Positions 56,893-64,000 of a stretch of 64,000 nucleotides of DNA are shown piece by piece (position 1 is the first letter of the stretch; every line of letters begins with the position of its first letter). The position numbers and the translations under genes were made by a program. The notes under the pieces were generated by a model that was not told where the DNA came from, ran no database searches, and saw nothing but the letters and a program-made list of their open reading frames with translations. Source of the stretch: Lysinibacillus sp. BPa_S21 (GTDB taxonomy: Bacteria; Bacillota; Bacilli; Bacillales_A; Planococcaceae); the NCBI RefSeq assembly GCF_023337795.1, contig NZ_JALIRS010000002.1, forward strand, positions 186,001 through 250,000. The letters are read 5' to 3'.

Positions 56893-57840
56893 TTATTTTG
56901 CCGCAACTAGAATTGACATAATGTTTTGGACGGATTGAACAGATTGATCCAGCGCCCATTTCTCTTCCGCTGTTAGAGGAATTTCGATGATACTTTCAAT
57001 TCCACTGCCACCTAAAATAGTTGGCACACCTAAATATAGGTCGTTGTAGCCGTACTCACCTTCAAGATAAGCAATCGATGGTAAAATCCGTTTCTTATCT
57101 TTTAAAATGGCTTCAGCCATTTGAACCATTGAAGCTGCAGGGGCGTAATAAGCACTTCCATTTCCAAGCAATTTTACAATTTCCCCACCGCCTTTGCGGG
57201 TTCTTTCCACAATTGCGTCAATTCTTTCCTGCGGAAGCATTTTTTCAAGCGGGATTCCTCCTGCATAAGAGTAACGAACTAAAGGAACCATATCGTCGCC
57301 ATGGCCGCCTAGGACAAAACCGGTAATATCCTCTACTGATACATTTAGCTCTTGGGCAACAAATGTATTAAATCGCGCTGTATCTAGGACACCTGATTGA
57401 CCGATGACACGGTTTTTAGGAAAACCTGTTGTTTTAAAGCAAACATACGTCATTGCATCTACCGGATTACTTAACACGATTATATAGCTGTTAGGTGCGT
57501 ACTTTTTGATATTTTTCGAAACCTCAACCATTATTTTTTCGTTTATAGAAACTAAATCATCACGGCCCATCCCTGGCTTCCTTGGAAGACCAGCAGTGAT
57601 TAACACCAAGTCCGCATCTTGAATATCTTCATAATTGGAGGTGCCTGTAATATTGGCGTTAAACCCTTGAACCGGGCTTGCCTCAAGCATATCAAGCGCC
57701 TTTCCCTTAGTTGGATTGGTTTGTGATGGGATATCTACAATAACCACATCCCCCAGTTCTTTTTGAGCTAGCATCAAAGCTGCGGTTGCTCCGGTAAAGC
57801 CTGCTCCAATAACGGCAATTTTTCTGCGCTTAAAAGTCAT
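56893..57840 (-). CDS. mdh: Malate dehydrogenase
   Basis: A 315-residue LDH/MDH-type dehydrogenase very like Bacillus Mdh: [20 protein letters not shown] (NAD site), [33 protein letters not shown] with the substrate Arg pair, SNPVDAMTY and the catalytic His in [14 protein letters not shown]. Malate specificity fits the RKPGM loop. It ends the BMC operon after a GGAGGAG binding site. It is outside the usual citZ-icd-mdh context, so it may be a second copy serving NADH reoxidation for the pathway. Confidence 0.92.
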   Translation of the reverse strand: MTFKRRKIAVIGAGFTGATAALMLAQKELGDVVIVDIPSQTNPTKGKALDMLEASPVQGFNANITGTSNYEDIQDADLVLITAGLPRKPGMGRDDLVSINEKIMVEVSKNIKKYAPNSYIIVLSNPVDAMTYVCFKTTGFPKNRVIGQSGVLDTARFNTFVAQELNVSVEDITGFVLGGHGDDMVPLVRYSYAGGIPLEKMLPQERIDAIVERTRKGGGEIVKLLGNGSAYYAPAASMVQMAEAILKDKKRILPSIAYLEGEYGYNDLYLGVPTILGGSGIESIIEIPLTAEEKWALDQSVQSVQNIMSILVAAK

Positions 57841-57904
57841 TTTTCTCCTCCGTTCATAGAATGGGCTGAACCCGTTAATTCATCCTGCTTCCTTGAAAGA
57901 AATA

Positions 57905-57926
57905 GGAATCAGGTTAACCCGATTCC
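57905..57926. promoter_or_regulatory. Perfect-type palindrome between ald and mdh
   Basis: GGAATC-AGGTTAACCC-GATTCC is an almost perfect 22-base inverted repeat. It could be an operator, an attenuator or an RNA-processing hairpin. Confidence 0.4.
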
Positions 57927-57940
57927 CTAGTTTCGTCCCT

Positions 57941-59074
57941 CTATACACTTGCCAATTCTTTTTCTAACGCTTTTTCAACTGGAACATATTGATATCCAAG
58001 ATCTTTAGCTACAGCTTGATACGTAATTTCCCCATTAGCTGTGTTAACACCAAGCTTTAATGGTTCACTGTCAAGTATAGCCTTGTACACACCCTTATTA
58101 GCTATTTGCATGGCAAATGGAATGGTCACGTTTGTTAAGGCAGTGGTAGAGGTTCTTGGTACCGCCCCAGGCATGTTGGCAACCGCATAATGAATGACCC
58201 CATATTTTTCATAGGTTGGCTGATCATGTGTAGTAATTCGGTCAACCGTTTCAAGAACTCCCCCCTGGTCAACAGCCACGTCCACAATAACCGAACCGGG
58301 ATTCATTTTTTCAACCATTTCCTTAGTAACAAGCTTTGGTGCCTTAGAACCTGGAATTAGCACGGCACCAATTACAAGATCTGCCCCTTTAACTGCTTCC
58401 GTGATATTATACGGATTAGACATCAATGTTTTAATTTGGTTACCGAAAATATCATCTAATTGACGCAGTCTGTCAGCACTTAAGTCGATTATTGTGACAT
58501 CTGCTCCCAGACCGATGGCCATTTTAGCTGCGTTTGTCCCAACGACACCACCTCCGATGATTGTTACCTTGCCGCGGTTTACACCTGGTACACCGGAAAG
58601 TAGAATTCCTTTACCGCCGTTTGTTTTTTGTAAAAATTGCGCACCAATTTGCGCTGCCATTCTTCCAGCTACTTCACTCATCGGTGTAAGAAGCGGAAGT
58701 GTCCGGTTATCGGAAACGGTTTCATAAGCGATTGCAAGTACACCTTTTTCCTTTAAGGCCTCCGTTAATTCCGGCTCAGCTGCTAAATGCAGGTACGTAA
58801 ATAAAATTAAATCATTACGGAAATATCCATATTCACTTGGAAGGGGCTCCTTCACCTTCATGACCATATCAGCTCCGGCCCAAACATCCGCTGCCTTTTC
58901 AATCAATTCTGCACCCATATTTTCGTACTGTTCATCTGTAAATCCACAGCCGGCACCAGCTCCCATTTCAACAAGCACTCTATGTCCGGAATTCACAAAC
59001 GAAACCACACCTGCAGGGGTTATTGCAACGCGGTTCTCATTATTCTTAATCTCTTTTGGAACACCAATAATCAA
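57941..59074 (-). CDS. ald: Alanine dehydrogenase
   Basis: A 377-residue enzyme starting at TTG 59074 ([20 protein letters not shown]), 10 bases after GGGAGG, the position homologous to the 378-residue Bacillus protein. The substrate-site Arg/Lys region is at the N-terminus; the NAD domain has [33 protein letters not shown] is the C-terminal signature. It interconverts alanine and pyruvate plus ammonia. Inside a PhnX operon it could regenerate pyruvate used by a PhnW-type transaminase. Confidence 0.95.
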   Translation of the reverse strand: MIIGVPKEIKNNENRVAITPAGVVSFVNSGHRVLVEMGAGAGCGFTDEQYENMGAELIEKAADVWAGADMVMKVKEPLPSEYGYFRNDLILFTYLHLAAEPELTEALKEKGVLAIAYETVSDNRTLPLLTPMSEVAGRMAAQIGAQFLQKTNGGKGILLSGVPGVNRGKVTIIGGGVVGTNAAKMAIGLGADVTIIDLSADRLRQLDDIFGNQIKTLMSNPYNITEAVKGADLVIGAVLIPGSKAPKLVTKEMVEKMNPGSVIVDVAVDQGGVLETVDRITTHDQPTYEKYGVIHYAVANMPGAVPRTSTTALTNVTIPFAMQIANKGVYKAILDSEPLKLGVNTANGEITYQAVAKDLGYQYVPVEKALEKELASV

Positions 59075-59132
59075 AGTAATTCCGCCTCCCGTCAACTATG
59101 ACTCTACTCTTGGTGACCTAACACCATTTATT

Positions 59133-59399
59133 CTATTCCCCTTCAAATGAATCAATAATACCGACTATAGCCGCATCAATAGGGGAGTTTTTGTCTGCGA
59201 CTAGTTTTTGGACCAGTGAGCCTTGGGCAATCAGCACCATTTCGTCAAACCCGGCTCCTATCCGGTCCATCGCTACCAATGAATTTCCAACAGGCTCTTT
59301 AGAAAGATTGATTGGTTGGACAATCAGTAGTTTGATGTTTTCCATCCCTTTTTCTTTCTGTGTTGCCCAGACACTTCCCACTACTTTTGCAATCAGCAT
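59133..59399 (-). CDS. eutN: EutN/CcmL-type microcompartment vertex protein (BMC-P)
   Basis: An 88-residue protein, MLIAKVVGSVWATQKEKGM, then LLIVQPI, VAMDRIGAGFDEMVLIAQGS, AIVGIIDSFE, the full EutN/CcmL pattern. Such proteins form pentamers that cap the shell vertices. The ATG at 59399 is nine bases after AAGGA; the upstream stop codon is within five bases, so it is tightly coupled. Confidence 0.95.
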   Translation of the reverse strand: MLIAKVVGSVWATQKEKGMENIKLLIVQPINLSKEPVGNSLVAMDRIGAGFDEMVLIAQGSLVQKLVADKNSPIDAAIVGIIDSFEGE

Positions 59400-59401
59400 C
59401 G

Positions 59402-60274
59402 TCACTCATCCTTCTTGAAAAACTTAACTATCAATTTTTTCTCTTTTAATAAATCTTTCGCTAAAGGAGAGATGATAACTCCCTTCTGCAGATACACAGT
59501 AGAATTAGGGAAATCAGGCTGCGCATGAATCCATTCTGGTGTTAGAAGTTTCTTGTTAAAAATCACATTTCCATTCACATTAGCCTGATTGTCTTCACTC
59601 CCCACCACGGTCGAAGCCCCCAAAACCTTCTTTTTCTCAATCTTATGATGAAACTTTTGTACAATAGAATCTGCTAATCCCAATTGGGCCTTAAACTCAA
59701 TGCCAAGTCCGGTCATAAACTTAACATATTCCTCAAACCGTTTTTTAAACGGCGATGGCAGACTGAGTGTTTTTAATGTTCGACGATCAGCCCGTTTGAT
59801 TCCTGGGGTATCAGCGCCTATCAGAATAAACTTCCCAAGGATAAGTGCAGAGAAAATTACCTCTGACTTAATCGTTCCCTTCAAACCGTACGCAACCCTA
59901 GCAGCATTATCTAAATCAATTTCCGGAATAATGATCCCATCATAATCCTTTGCCAGTTCAATGGCAGCTGGTGAATGCTCATCGGCTGCTATTATACGTT
60001 CTGAGCCGGTTGATTCCACTCGCTGCATGCCGAGCCACGAGGATGTTTCTCCATCTAAAAACAATAAATCATACCCAATATCAGCATTCTTTAATTGAAT
60101 GAACTGATCTGCAAATGGTTCGTGGGCTGAACTGTCACAAAATATAAAAAGAACTTTCCCTACTTTTTCTTTTTCCTTTTCCAGCTTCATTGTTTGGATG
60201 ACTTCATGGACAACCGATTCAACCATCGAGCGAATATCGATTTCCCTCACCCCCTCTATTAAAAAATACTCCAT
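59402..60274 (-). CDS. BMC-associated flavoprotein-like protein
   Basis: About 280-290 residues. A core like PF02441 flavoproteins is suggested (LFIFCDSSAHEPFADQF, DGIIIPEIDLDNAARVA, LILGKFILIGADTPGIK); proteins of this type occur in several microcompartment loci. The N-terminus (DIRSMVESVVHEVIQTMK) is an amphipathic helix like encapsulation peptides. The C-terminus (NSTVYLQKGVIISPLAKDLL) resembles parts of EutQ/PduT-like ORFs. The start is uncertain: ATG 60274 overlaps pduL by 56 bases, while GTG 60250 or ATG 60226 lie closer to GAGGGGG. The role is unknown. Confidence 0.6.
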   Translation of the reverse strand: MEYFLIEGVREIDIRSMVESVVHEVIQTMKLEKEKEKVGKVLFIFCDSSAHEPFADQFIQLKNADIGYDLLFLDGETSSWLGMQRVESTGSERIIAADEHSPAAIELAKDYDGIIIPEIDLDNAARVAYGLKGTIKSEVIFSALILGKFILIGADTPGIKRADRRTLKTLSLPSPFKKRFEEYVKFMTGLGIEFKAQLGLADSIVQKFHHKIEKKKVLGASTVVGSEDNQANVNGNVIFNKKLLTPEWIHAQPDFPNSTVYLQKGVIISPLAKDLLKEKKLIVKFFKKDE

Positions 60275-61028
60275 TTTTCCCGATTAACTTGACCATGTCA
60301 CCTGTTTTAAGCCCTGCTGCATTACCTTCGTCCATATCGATGTGAAAATCCAAACGATAATTTGGATGAACTCGGACCATAACATCTGTAAAAATGATTG
60401 GGCGCTCTCCTTCTGTTTGCAAATACAAACAATCCCCGTGTTTAAGGTCATACTTTTGTGCATCTATATCAGAAATATGAATGTGGCGCTTTGCCACAAT
60501 CACACCCTTTTGTAATGAAACACACCCATTTGGGCCCACTAGCGTAAGCCCCGGGGTGCCTTCGATAGAACCAGACAAGCGAACTGGCGGATAAATCCCT
60601 AACTGGTATCCATCCGTATTGGAAATTTCTACTTGTGTCTCTTCTCTAGCAGGACCAAGAATCCTTACATGTTGAATAATTCCTTTAGGTCCAACAAGAG
60701 ACACCTGCTCCTTCGCCGCAAATTGACCAGGTTGCGACAATTCTCGTAACTGTGTTAATGAATAACCCTCACCAAACAGTGCTGAAACATCCTCAGCGGC
60801 TAAATGAATATGCCGGTTGGAAACCCCGACAGGAATCTGCAGGCTTTCCCCGCTGAAGGCAGATGTTTTGCCCGTTTTAACAAGACACATATCCTGTATC
60901 GGAATTCGTCTGTCGCGAAGATAGTCTACGGCTGCAGGAGTCAGCTTATCACCCTCTCTAACAATGAAAGGATTAGGAATTCCCTTTTTTATCATAGATC
61001 GTAGGGTGGATTCCGTAATGAGTACCAT
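60219..61028 (-). CDS. pduL: PduL-type phosphate acyltransferase with N-terminal extension
   Basis: A 269-residue protein. Residues about 66-265 are PduL: two halves with IPVGVSNRHIHLAAEDV and VIVAKRHIHISDIDA, whose histidines bind the zinc ions, and VRVHPNYRLDFHIDMDEGNA. It would convert acetyl-CoA and phosphate into acetyl phosphate and CoA, recycling CoA inside the shell. Residues 1-50 (ITESTLRSMIKKGIPNPFIV, LTPAAVDYLRDRRI) form an extra domain resembling the start of EutQ and EutT/PduO adenosyltransferases. Its AAGGAT binding site lies within the end of the BMC-H gene. Confidence 0.93.
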   Translation of the reverse strand: MVLITESTLRSMIKKGIPNPFIVREGDKLTPAAVDYLRDRRIPIQDMCLVKTGKTSAFSGESLQIPVGVSNRHIHLAAEDVSALFGEGYSLTQLRELSQPGQFAAKEQVSLVGPKGIIQHVRILGPAREETQVEISNTDGYQLGIYPPVRLSGSIEGTPGLTLVGPNGCVSLQKGVIVAKRHIHISDIDAQKYDLKHGDCLYLQTEGERPIIFTDVMVRVHPNYRLDFHIDMDEGNAAGLKTGDMVKLIGKNGVFFNRGGEGNRYSLDG

Positions 61029-61031
61029 ACG

Positions 61032-61313
61032 TTATCCTTCCAATTTCGGAAGAATTAACTCGATATCGGAATGAGGACGCGGAATCACATGAACAGAGTT
61101 TAATTCACCAACACTTTCAGCTGCAGCAGCTCCAGCATCTACTGAAGCTTTTACTGCTCCAACATCCCCACGCACCATTACAGTTACAAGTCCTCCGCCG
61201 ACATGTACCTTGCCGATAAGCTTTACGTTTGCTGCTTTTGCCATCGCATCAGCTGCTTCCACTGCACCTACTAGTCCTTTTGTTTCAATCATTCCTAAAG
61301 CTTCTCCACTCAT
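61032..61313 (-). CDS. BMC-H microcompartment shell protein (EutM/PduA type)
   Basis: A 93-residue single-BMC-domain protein: [59 protein letters not shown] and [11 protein letters not shown]. It forms hexamers tiling shell facets. The K-V-H-V-G-G-G pore-loop region points to a small central pore. AGGAGGAAT precedes the ATG. Confidence 0.97.
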   Translation of the reverse strand: MSGEALGMIETKGLVGAVEAADAMAKAANVKLIGKVHVGGGLVTVMVRGDVGAVKASVDAGAAAAESVGELNSVHVIPRPHSDIELILPKLEG

Positions 61314-61325
61314 TGTTTATTCCTC

Positions 61326-62801
61326 CTAATTGAAATTTAATTCTTTTAACACACTTTTGACAATTTCCATAATTTCATCCTTTGAAACACTTGGTTCAGC
61401 ATTTAAAGCGCTTTCTTTATATGCAGTATTTCTTGCTGGTTCCTCATTTTGCATTTCTCGAATACCAAAGGCAATTCGTTTCTTATTTAATAGATGCTCT
61501 GGGCCAATATTATCCGAAGAAATATTATTTCCGTAGGTGCCGCAGCCAAGAGTCATCGATGGTGAGATCCCGGTTGTTGCACCAATTCCGCCGAAGGTTG
61601 TACCAGAGTTCACGACCACCCGTGAAGCTTTTTGTTGAACACCAAAACTTTCAATCAATTGCTGGTCCTCGCAATGAATTCCAACTGTATGGCCTAATCC
61701 TCCAATTTCGAGCAATTCATCACAGACCTTTCCAGCCTCCTGTTCATTAGTGACAGTGTAAAACGCAAGAATTGGTGACAATTTCTCCAGAGAAATTGGA
61801 TAATTTTTGCCTATGTTCGTTTCTTCAGCTACTAGTAATCTAGTATTATCCGGAATGACAATGCCCGCAATTTTCGCCAACGCCTGTGGCGATCTTCCAA
61901 CAATGTCAGGGTTTAAACCGCTGCCGCGGAGAATGATTGCTTCAACTCTCTGCTTCTCGTAATCATCTAAGAAATATGCACCTGCCTGCTCAAGTGTGGA
62001 TTTCACTTTGTTCTTAATGGCTTTATCCACCACAAGGGCTTGCTCAGAAGCGCATATCGTACCATAGTCAAACGTTTTACTATGAACAATTTGACTCACA
62101 GCTTTTGCTATATTTGCACTCGAATGAATATATACCGGAACATTTCCAGGGCCAACACCATATGCCGGCTTACCGGAACTATAGGCTGCCTTCACCATTC
62201 CTGGACCGCCTGTAGCCAAAATTAGGTCTGTATCTTTATGCTTCATTAATTCCTGTGCCGATGCAAGTGTGGGCTTCGTAATACAAGTAATGATTCCATC
62301 CGGAGCCCCTGCCTTATTTGCCGCTTCCTTTAGAACTTTAGCAGCTTCGTTTGTACATTTAGCCGCCGATGGATGTGGACTAAAAACAATCGCATTTCTT
62401 GATTTAACCGCAATTAATGCTTTAAAAATAACCGTTGACGTAGGGTTTGTAGAAGGGATAATACCTGCAACAACTCCAACTGGCTCGGCCGCTAACAGCA
62501 ATTTCTTATCCTCGTCACGTGAAATGATCCCTACCGTCTTCTTATCCTTAATTGATTCATAGACATCCTTAGCAGAGAAGAGATTTTTAGTCATTTTATC
62601 TTCCATTTTGCCATACCCTGTTTCATCAACCGCCATTGCTGCAAGTCTGCCAGCTTCTCTGATAGCAGCTTGGGTCATGCAGTGTACGATTTGATCAACC
62701 TGGTCCTGTGTCATGTTTGCCATTGCCTTTTGTGCCACTTTAGCTAGTTTCAGATTTTCTCTAGCCTCTTGAATCGATTCAAGATCGGTATCTAGGTACA
62801 T
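61326..62801 (-). CDS. eutE: CoA-acylating acetaldehyde dehydrogenase of a microcompartment (EutE/PduP type)
   Basis: A 491-residue enzyme (EutE is 467). The nucleophile is in FDYGTICASEQALVV (near residue 250). GVVAGIIPSTNPTST and GGPGMVKAAYSSGKPAYGVG are cofactor blocks. It oxidises acetaldehyde to acetyl-CoA. The last 20 residues (KDEIMEIVKSVLKELNF) follow a linker and form an amphipathic helix like C-terminal encapsulation peptides. The ATG at 62801 shares a base with the shell-gene stop (TGATG); a GTG one codon earlier is possible. Confidence 0.95.
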   Translation of the reverse strand: MYLDTDLESIQEARENLKLAKVAQKAMANMTQDQVDQIVHCMTQAAIREAGRLAAMAVDETGYGKMEDKMTKNLFSAKDVYESIKDKKTVGIISRDEDKKLLLAAEPVGVVAGIIPSTNPTSTVIFKALIAVKSRNAIVFSPHPSAAKCTNEAAKVLKEAANKAGAPDGIITCITKPTLASAQELMKHKDTDLILATGGPGMVKAAYSSGKPAYGVGPGNVPVYIHSSANIAKAVSQIVHSKTFDYGTICASEQALVVDKAIKNKVKSTLEQAGAYFLDDYEKQRVEAIILRGSGLNPDIVGRSPQALAKIAGIVIPDNTRLLVAEETNIGKNYPISLEKLSPILAFYTVTNEQEAGKVCDELLEIGGLGHTVGIHCEDQQLIESFGVQQKASRVVVNSGTTFGGIGATTGISPSMTLGCGTYGNNISSDNIGPEHLLNKKRIAFGIREMQNEEPARNTAYKESALNAEPSVSKDEIMEIVKSVLKELNFN

Positions 62802-63307
62802 CACTTATCGCCGCCTTTCCCTGCTTGGAACTTTAATATTAATTGTAGTAACTCCTCTTTTCTCGATTTTGCTATTTCATCTGGCGATAACAGAAAACCT
62901 TCAAAGGAGTTTGCTATTTCTCTAAGCTCCTGCAAATTCTTTTTATTTAGATCTCGGTAGTTTGTATCATTAGTAGCAGTGAAGTCTTGTGACTCTTGTT
63001 TAACCGTTTTTTGCTTTTCTGCTACTAGAACCGGAAACAACATTTGGATCACATGATCGTCCGGCCTAGGAATAACATGTGAGTGGCGATGCTGACCAAC
63101 TCTTTTGGCAGTTTCTGTTCCCACATCGACAGCACTTTTCACCGACGCTACATCACCAATGATATATATCGTCACAATCCCCGAGTCCGCTTTCTGAAAC
63201 GTGGTAACGTTCACATCTGCAGCCTTGGCAGCAGCATCTGCAGCAGCCACCATTGCCGGAAAACCAATAGTCTCGACCATTCCCAGTGCATAGGCATGTT
63301 TTTTCAA
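62801..63307 (-). CDS. BMC-H shell protein with C-terminal SAP/Rho-N-like extension
   Basis: A 168-residue protein starting at TTG 63307 after GAGAGGTGAGAG. Residues 1-90 are a BMC domain (ALGMVETIGFPAMVAAADAA, SGIVTIYIIGDVASVKSAVD, HVIPRPDDHVIQMLFP). After a linker, residues about 123-162 (NLQELREIANSFEGFLLSPD, SRKEELLQLILKF) match the helix-extended-helix of SAP/Rho N-terminal domains. PduK and EutK also carry C-terminal additions, so this could bind nucleic acid or cargo inside the shell. Confidence 0.93.
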   Translation of the reverse strand: MKKHAYALGMVETIGFPAMVAAADAAAKAADVNVTTFQKADSGIVTIYIIGDVASVKSAVDVGTETAKRVGQHRHSHVIPRPDDHVIQMLFPVLVAEKQKTVKQESQDFTATNDTNYRDLNKKNLQELREIANSFEGFLLSPDEIAKSRKEELLQLILKFQAGKGGDK

Positions 63308-63360
63308 CTACTCTCACCTCTCCACCTCTCGGCAACTTATTCATTTATTAATAAGTATGT

Positions 63361-64000
63361 TTAATCCCCATTAGCTAAACGCTGGTTAATCTTCGGAATT
63401 AATTGATCCAATTCTCCGATACTATTAATGACATAATGAGCACCCGCATCTTTAAATCTTTTCGTAACAACTTCGAGCATTTTTGCAAGTGTATCAGGGT
63501 CAAGCGCATTTACTTCATGTTCTTTAAGCCCAAGTTCACTGCCGCCCTTAAGAATTCCAACACTCCAGGCACCGGCATTGACGCCCTCTTTAATATCACT
63601 GATGGTATCGCCCACTTTAATGATGTGTTTCATTGGATAAACACCAAGATTCATGGCATTCTGATAACACATCCATGGATACGGTCTTCCCGCTGGAACA
63701 TCACTTGGGGTAATCATAAAGTCTGGGGCATACCCTTGCTTTTTCGCTTCAGGAGCGACAACGTCCATCATTTCAGCTGTGTATCCAGTAGTGGAACCGA
63801 TTTTGATTCCTTGTCTCCTTAACCTTTCTACCAGTTCTATTGCACCAGGTATTGGCGTACAATAGTTACGTAGGATTGAGAACAACATAGGTTCGAAGTC
63901 AGCATATAGGTCATCGACATCTTTCTTTTCTGGTAATCGGCCAAACTTTTCTTTCCAAAGCTGTGCAATTCGGTCCATCTGACACATCGTATTAATATGA
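63361..64000 (-). CDS. phnX: Phosphonoacetaldehyde hydrolase (phosphonatase), 5' end outside window
   Basis: About 213 C-terminal residues are visible; the frame is open through the window edge (...HINTMCQMDRIAQLW), so the ATG at 63987 is internal. IPGAIELVERLRRQGIKIGS, TTGYTAEMMDVVAPEAKKQG, PAGRPYPWMCYQNAM and VGDTISDIKEGVNAGAWSVG align closely with Bacillus PhnX, including the two late acidic Mg-binding residues. PhnX splits phosphonoacetaldehyde into acetaldehyde and phosphate. The nucleophilic Asp and Schiff-base Lys lie in the missing part. It heads the visible shell and aldehyde-dehydrogenase operon, which gives its acetaldehyde a destination. Confidence 0.93.
   Translation of the reverse strand, partial: HINTMCQMDRIAQLWKEKFGRLPEKKDVDDLYADFEPMLFSILRNYCTPIPGAIELVERLRRQGIKIGSTTGYTAEMMDVVAPEAKKQGYAPDFMITPSDVPAGRPYPWMCYQNAMNLGVYPMKHIIKVGDTISDIKEGVNAGAWSVGILKGGSELGLKEHEVNALDPDTLAKMLEVVTKRFKDAGAHYVINSIGELDQLIPKINQRLANGD

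Noticed and set aside
59133-63307. A standard Eut or Pdu operon
   Set aside because: No EutBC, PduCDE, cobalamin genes or glycyl radical enzyme are visible, while phnX and ald are. The part beyond the window could still change this.
63361-63987. Complete short phnX starting at the ATG at 63987
   Set aside because: The frame stays open to the window edge and homologues have about 50 more N-terminal residues with the catalytic Asp and Lys.

Overview
The window looks like a chromosomal segment of a low-G+C, endospore-forming Firmicute, most likely Lysinibacillus or a close relative (an inference from gene order and protein similarity; no search was run). Support: spore genes (spoVB, safA, spo0B, spoIVFA/FB, a spoIIB-like gene and a spoVID-position gene), the Bacillus-type order secDF-comN-spoVB-yrbG-yajC-tgt-queA-ruvBA and pheA-pheB-obg-spo0B-rpmA-prp-rplU-spoIVFB/FA-minDC-mreDCB-radC-maf-spoIIB-folC-valS-hemLBDCXA, T-box leaders, and strong AGGAGG-type ribosome binding sites. 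Nearly all genes are on the minus strand.

Layout. 1-2.15 kb: the start of a trpE-like gene, a cluster of palindromic repeats, then a tryptophan T-box leader and its promoter. 2.4-7.4 kb: accessory island with a Lys-rich DUF6440-like protein, a 1253-residue secreted repeat protein and a TnpB remnant. 7.5-17.1 kb: protein export, tRNA queuosine and Holliday-junction genes. 17.2-22.2 kb: a spore-coat kinase-like gene, safA, niaR, an IS3 relic, a membrane-anchored subtilase with a small membrane protein, and a DCC-family protein. 22.2-32.4 kb: phenylalanine, Obg/Spo0B, ribosomal L27/L21, SpoIVF, Min and Mre genes. 32.9-36.1 kb: radC split by a 2.48-kb group II intron with its own reverse transcriptase. 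36.1-44.6 kb: maf, spoIIB-like, two tandem folC genes and valS with a valine T-box. 44.6-55 kb: spoVID-position gene, small genes and the haem operon hemAXCDBL. 55-56.9 kb: a tiny ORF, an MBL-fold hydrolase and repeats.

The most interesting region is 56.9-64 kb: a tightly packed minus-strand operon for a bacterial microcompartment. It runs phnX (cut by the window edge), a BMC-H shell protein with a C-terminal extension, an acylating aldehyde dehydrogenase with a C-terminal encapsulation-like helix, a second BMC-H shell protein, a PduL phosphotransacylase with an N-terminal extension, a flavoprotein-like protein, an EutN-type vertex protein, alanine dehydrogenase and malate dehydrogenase. Read together, this suggests a metabolosome for 2-aminoethylphosphonate. 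PhnX would release acetaldehyde, the shell would confine it, the dehydrogenase and PduL would turn it into acetyl-CoA and acetyl phosphate, and alanine dehydrogenase would recycle the alanine made by a PhnW-type transaminase, which should lie just outside the window. No tRNA, rRNA or CRISPR was seen.
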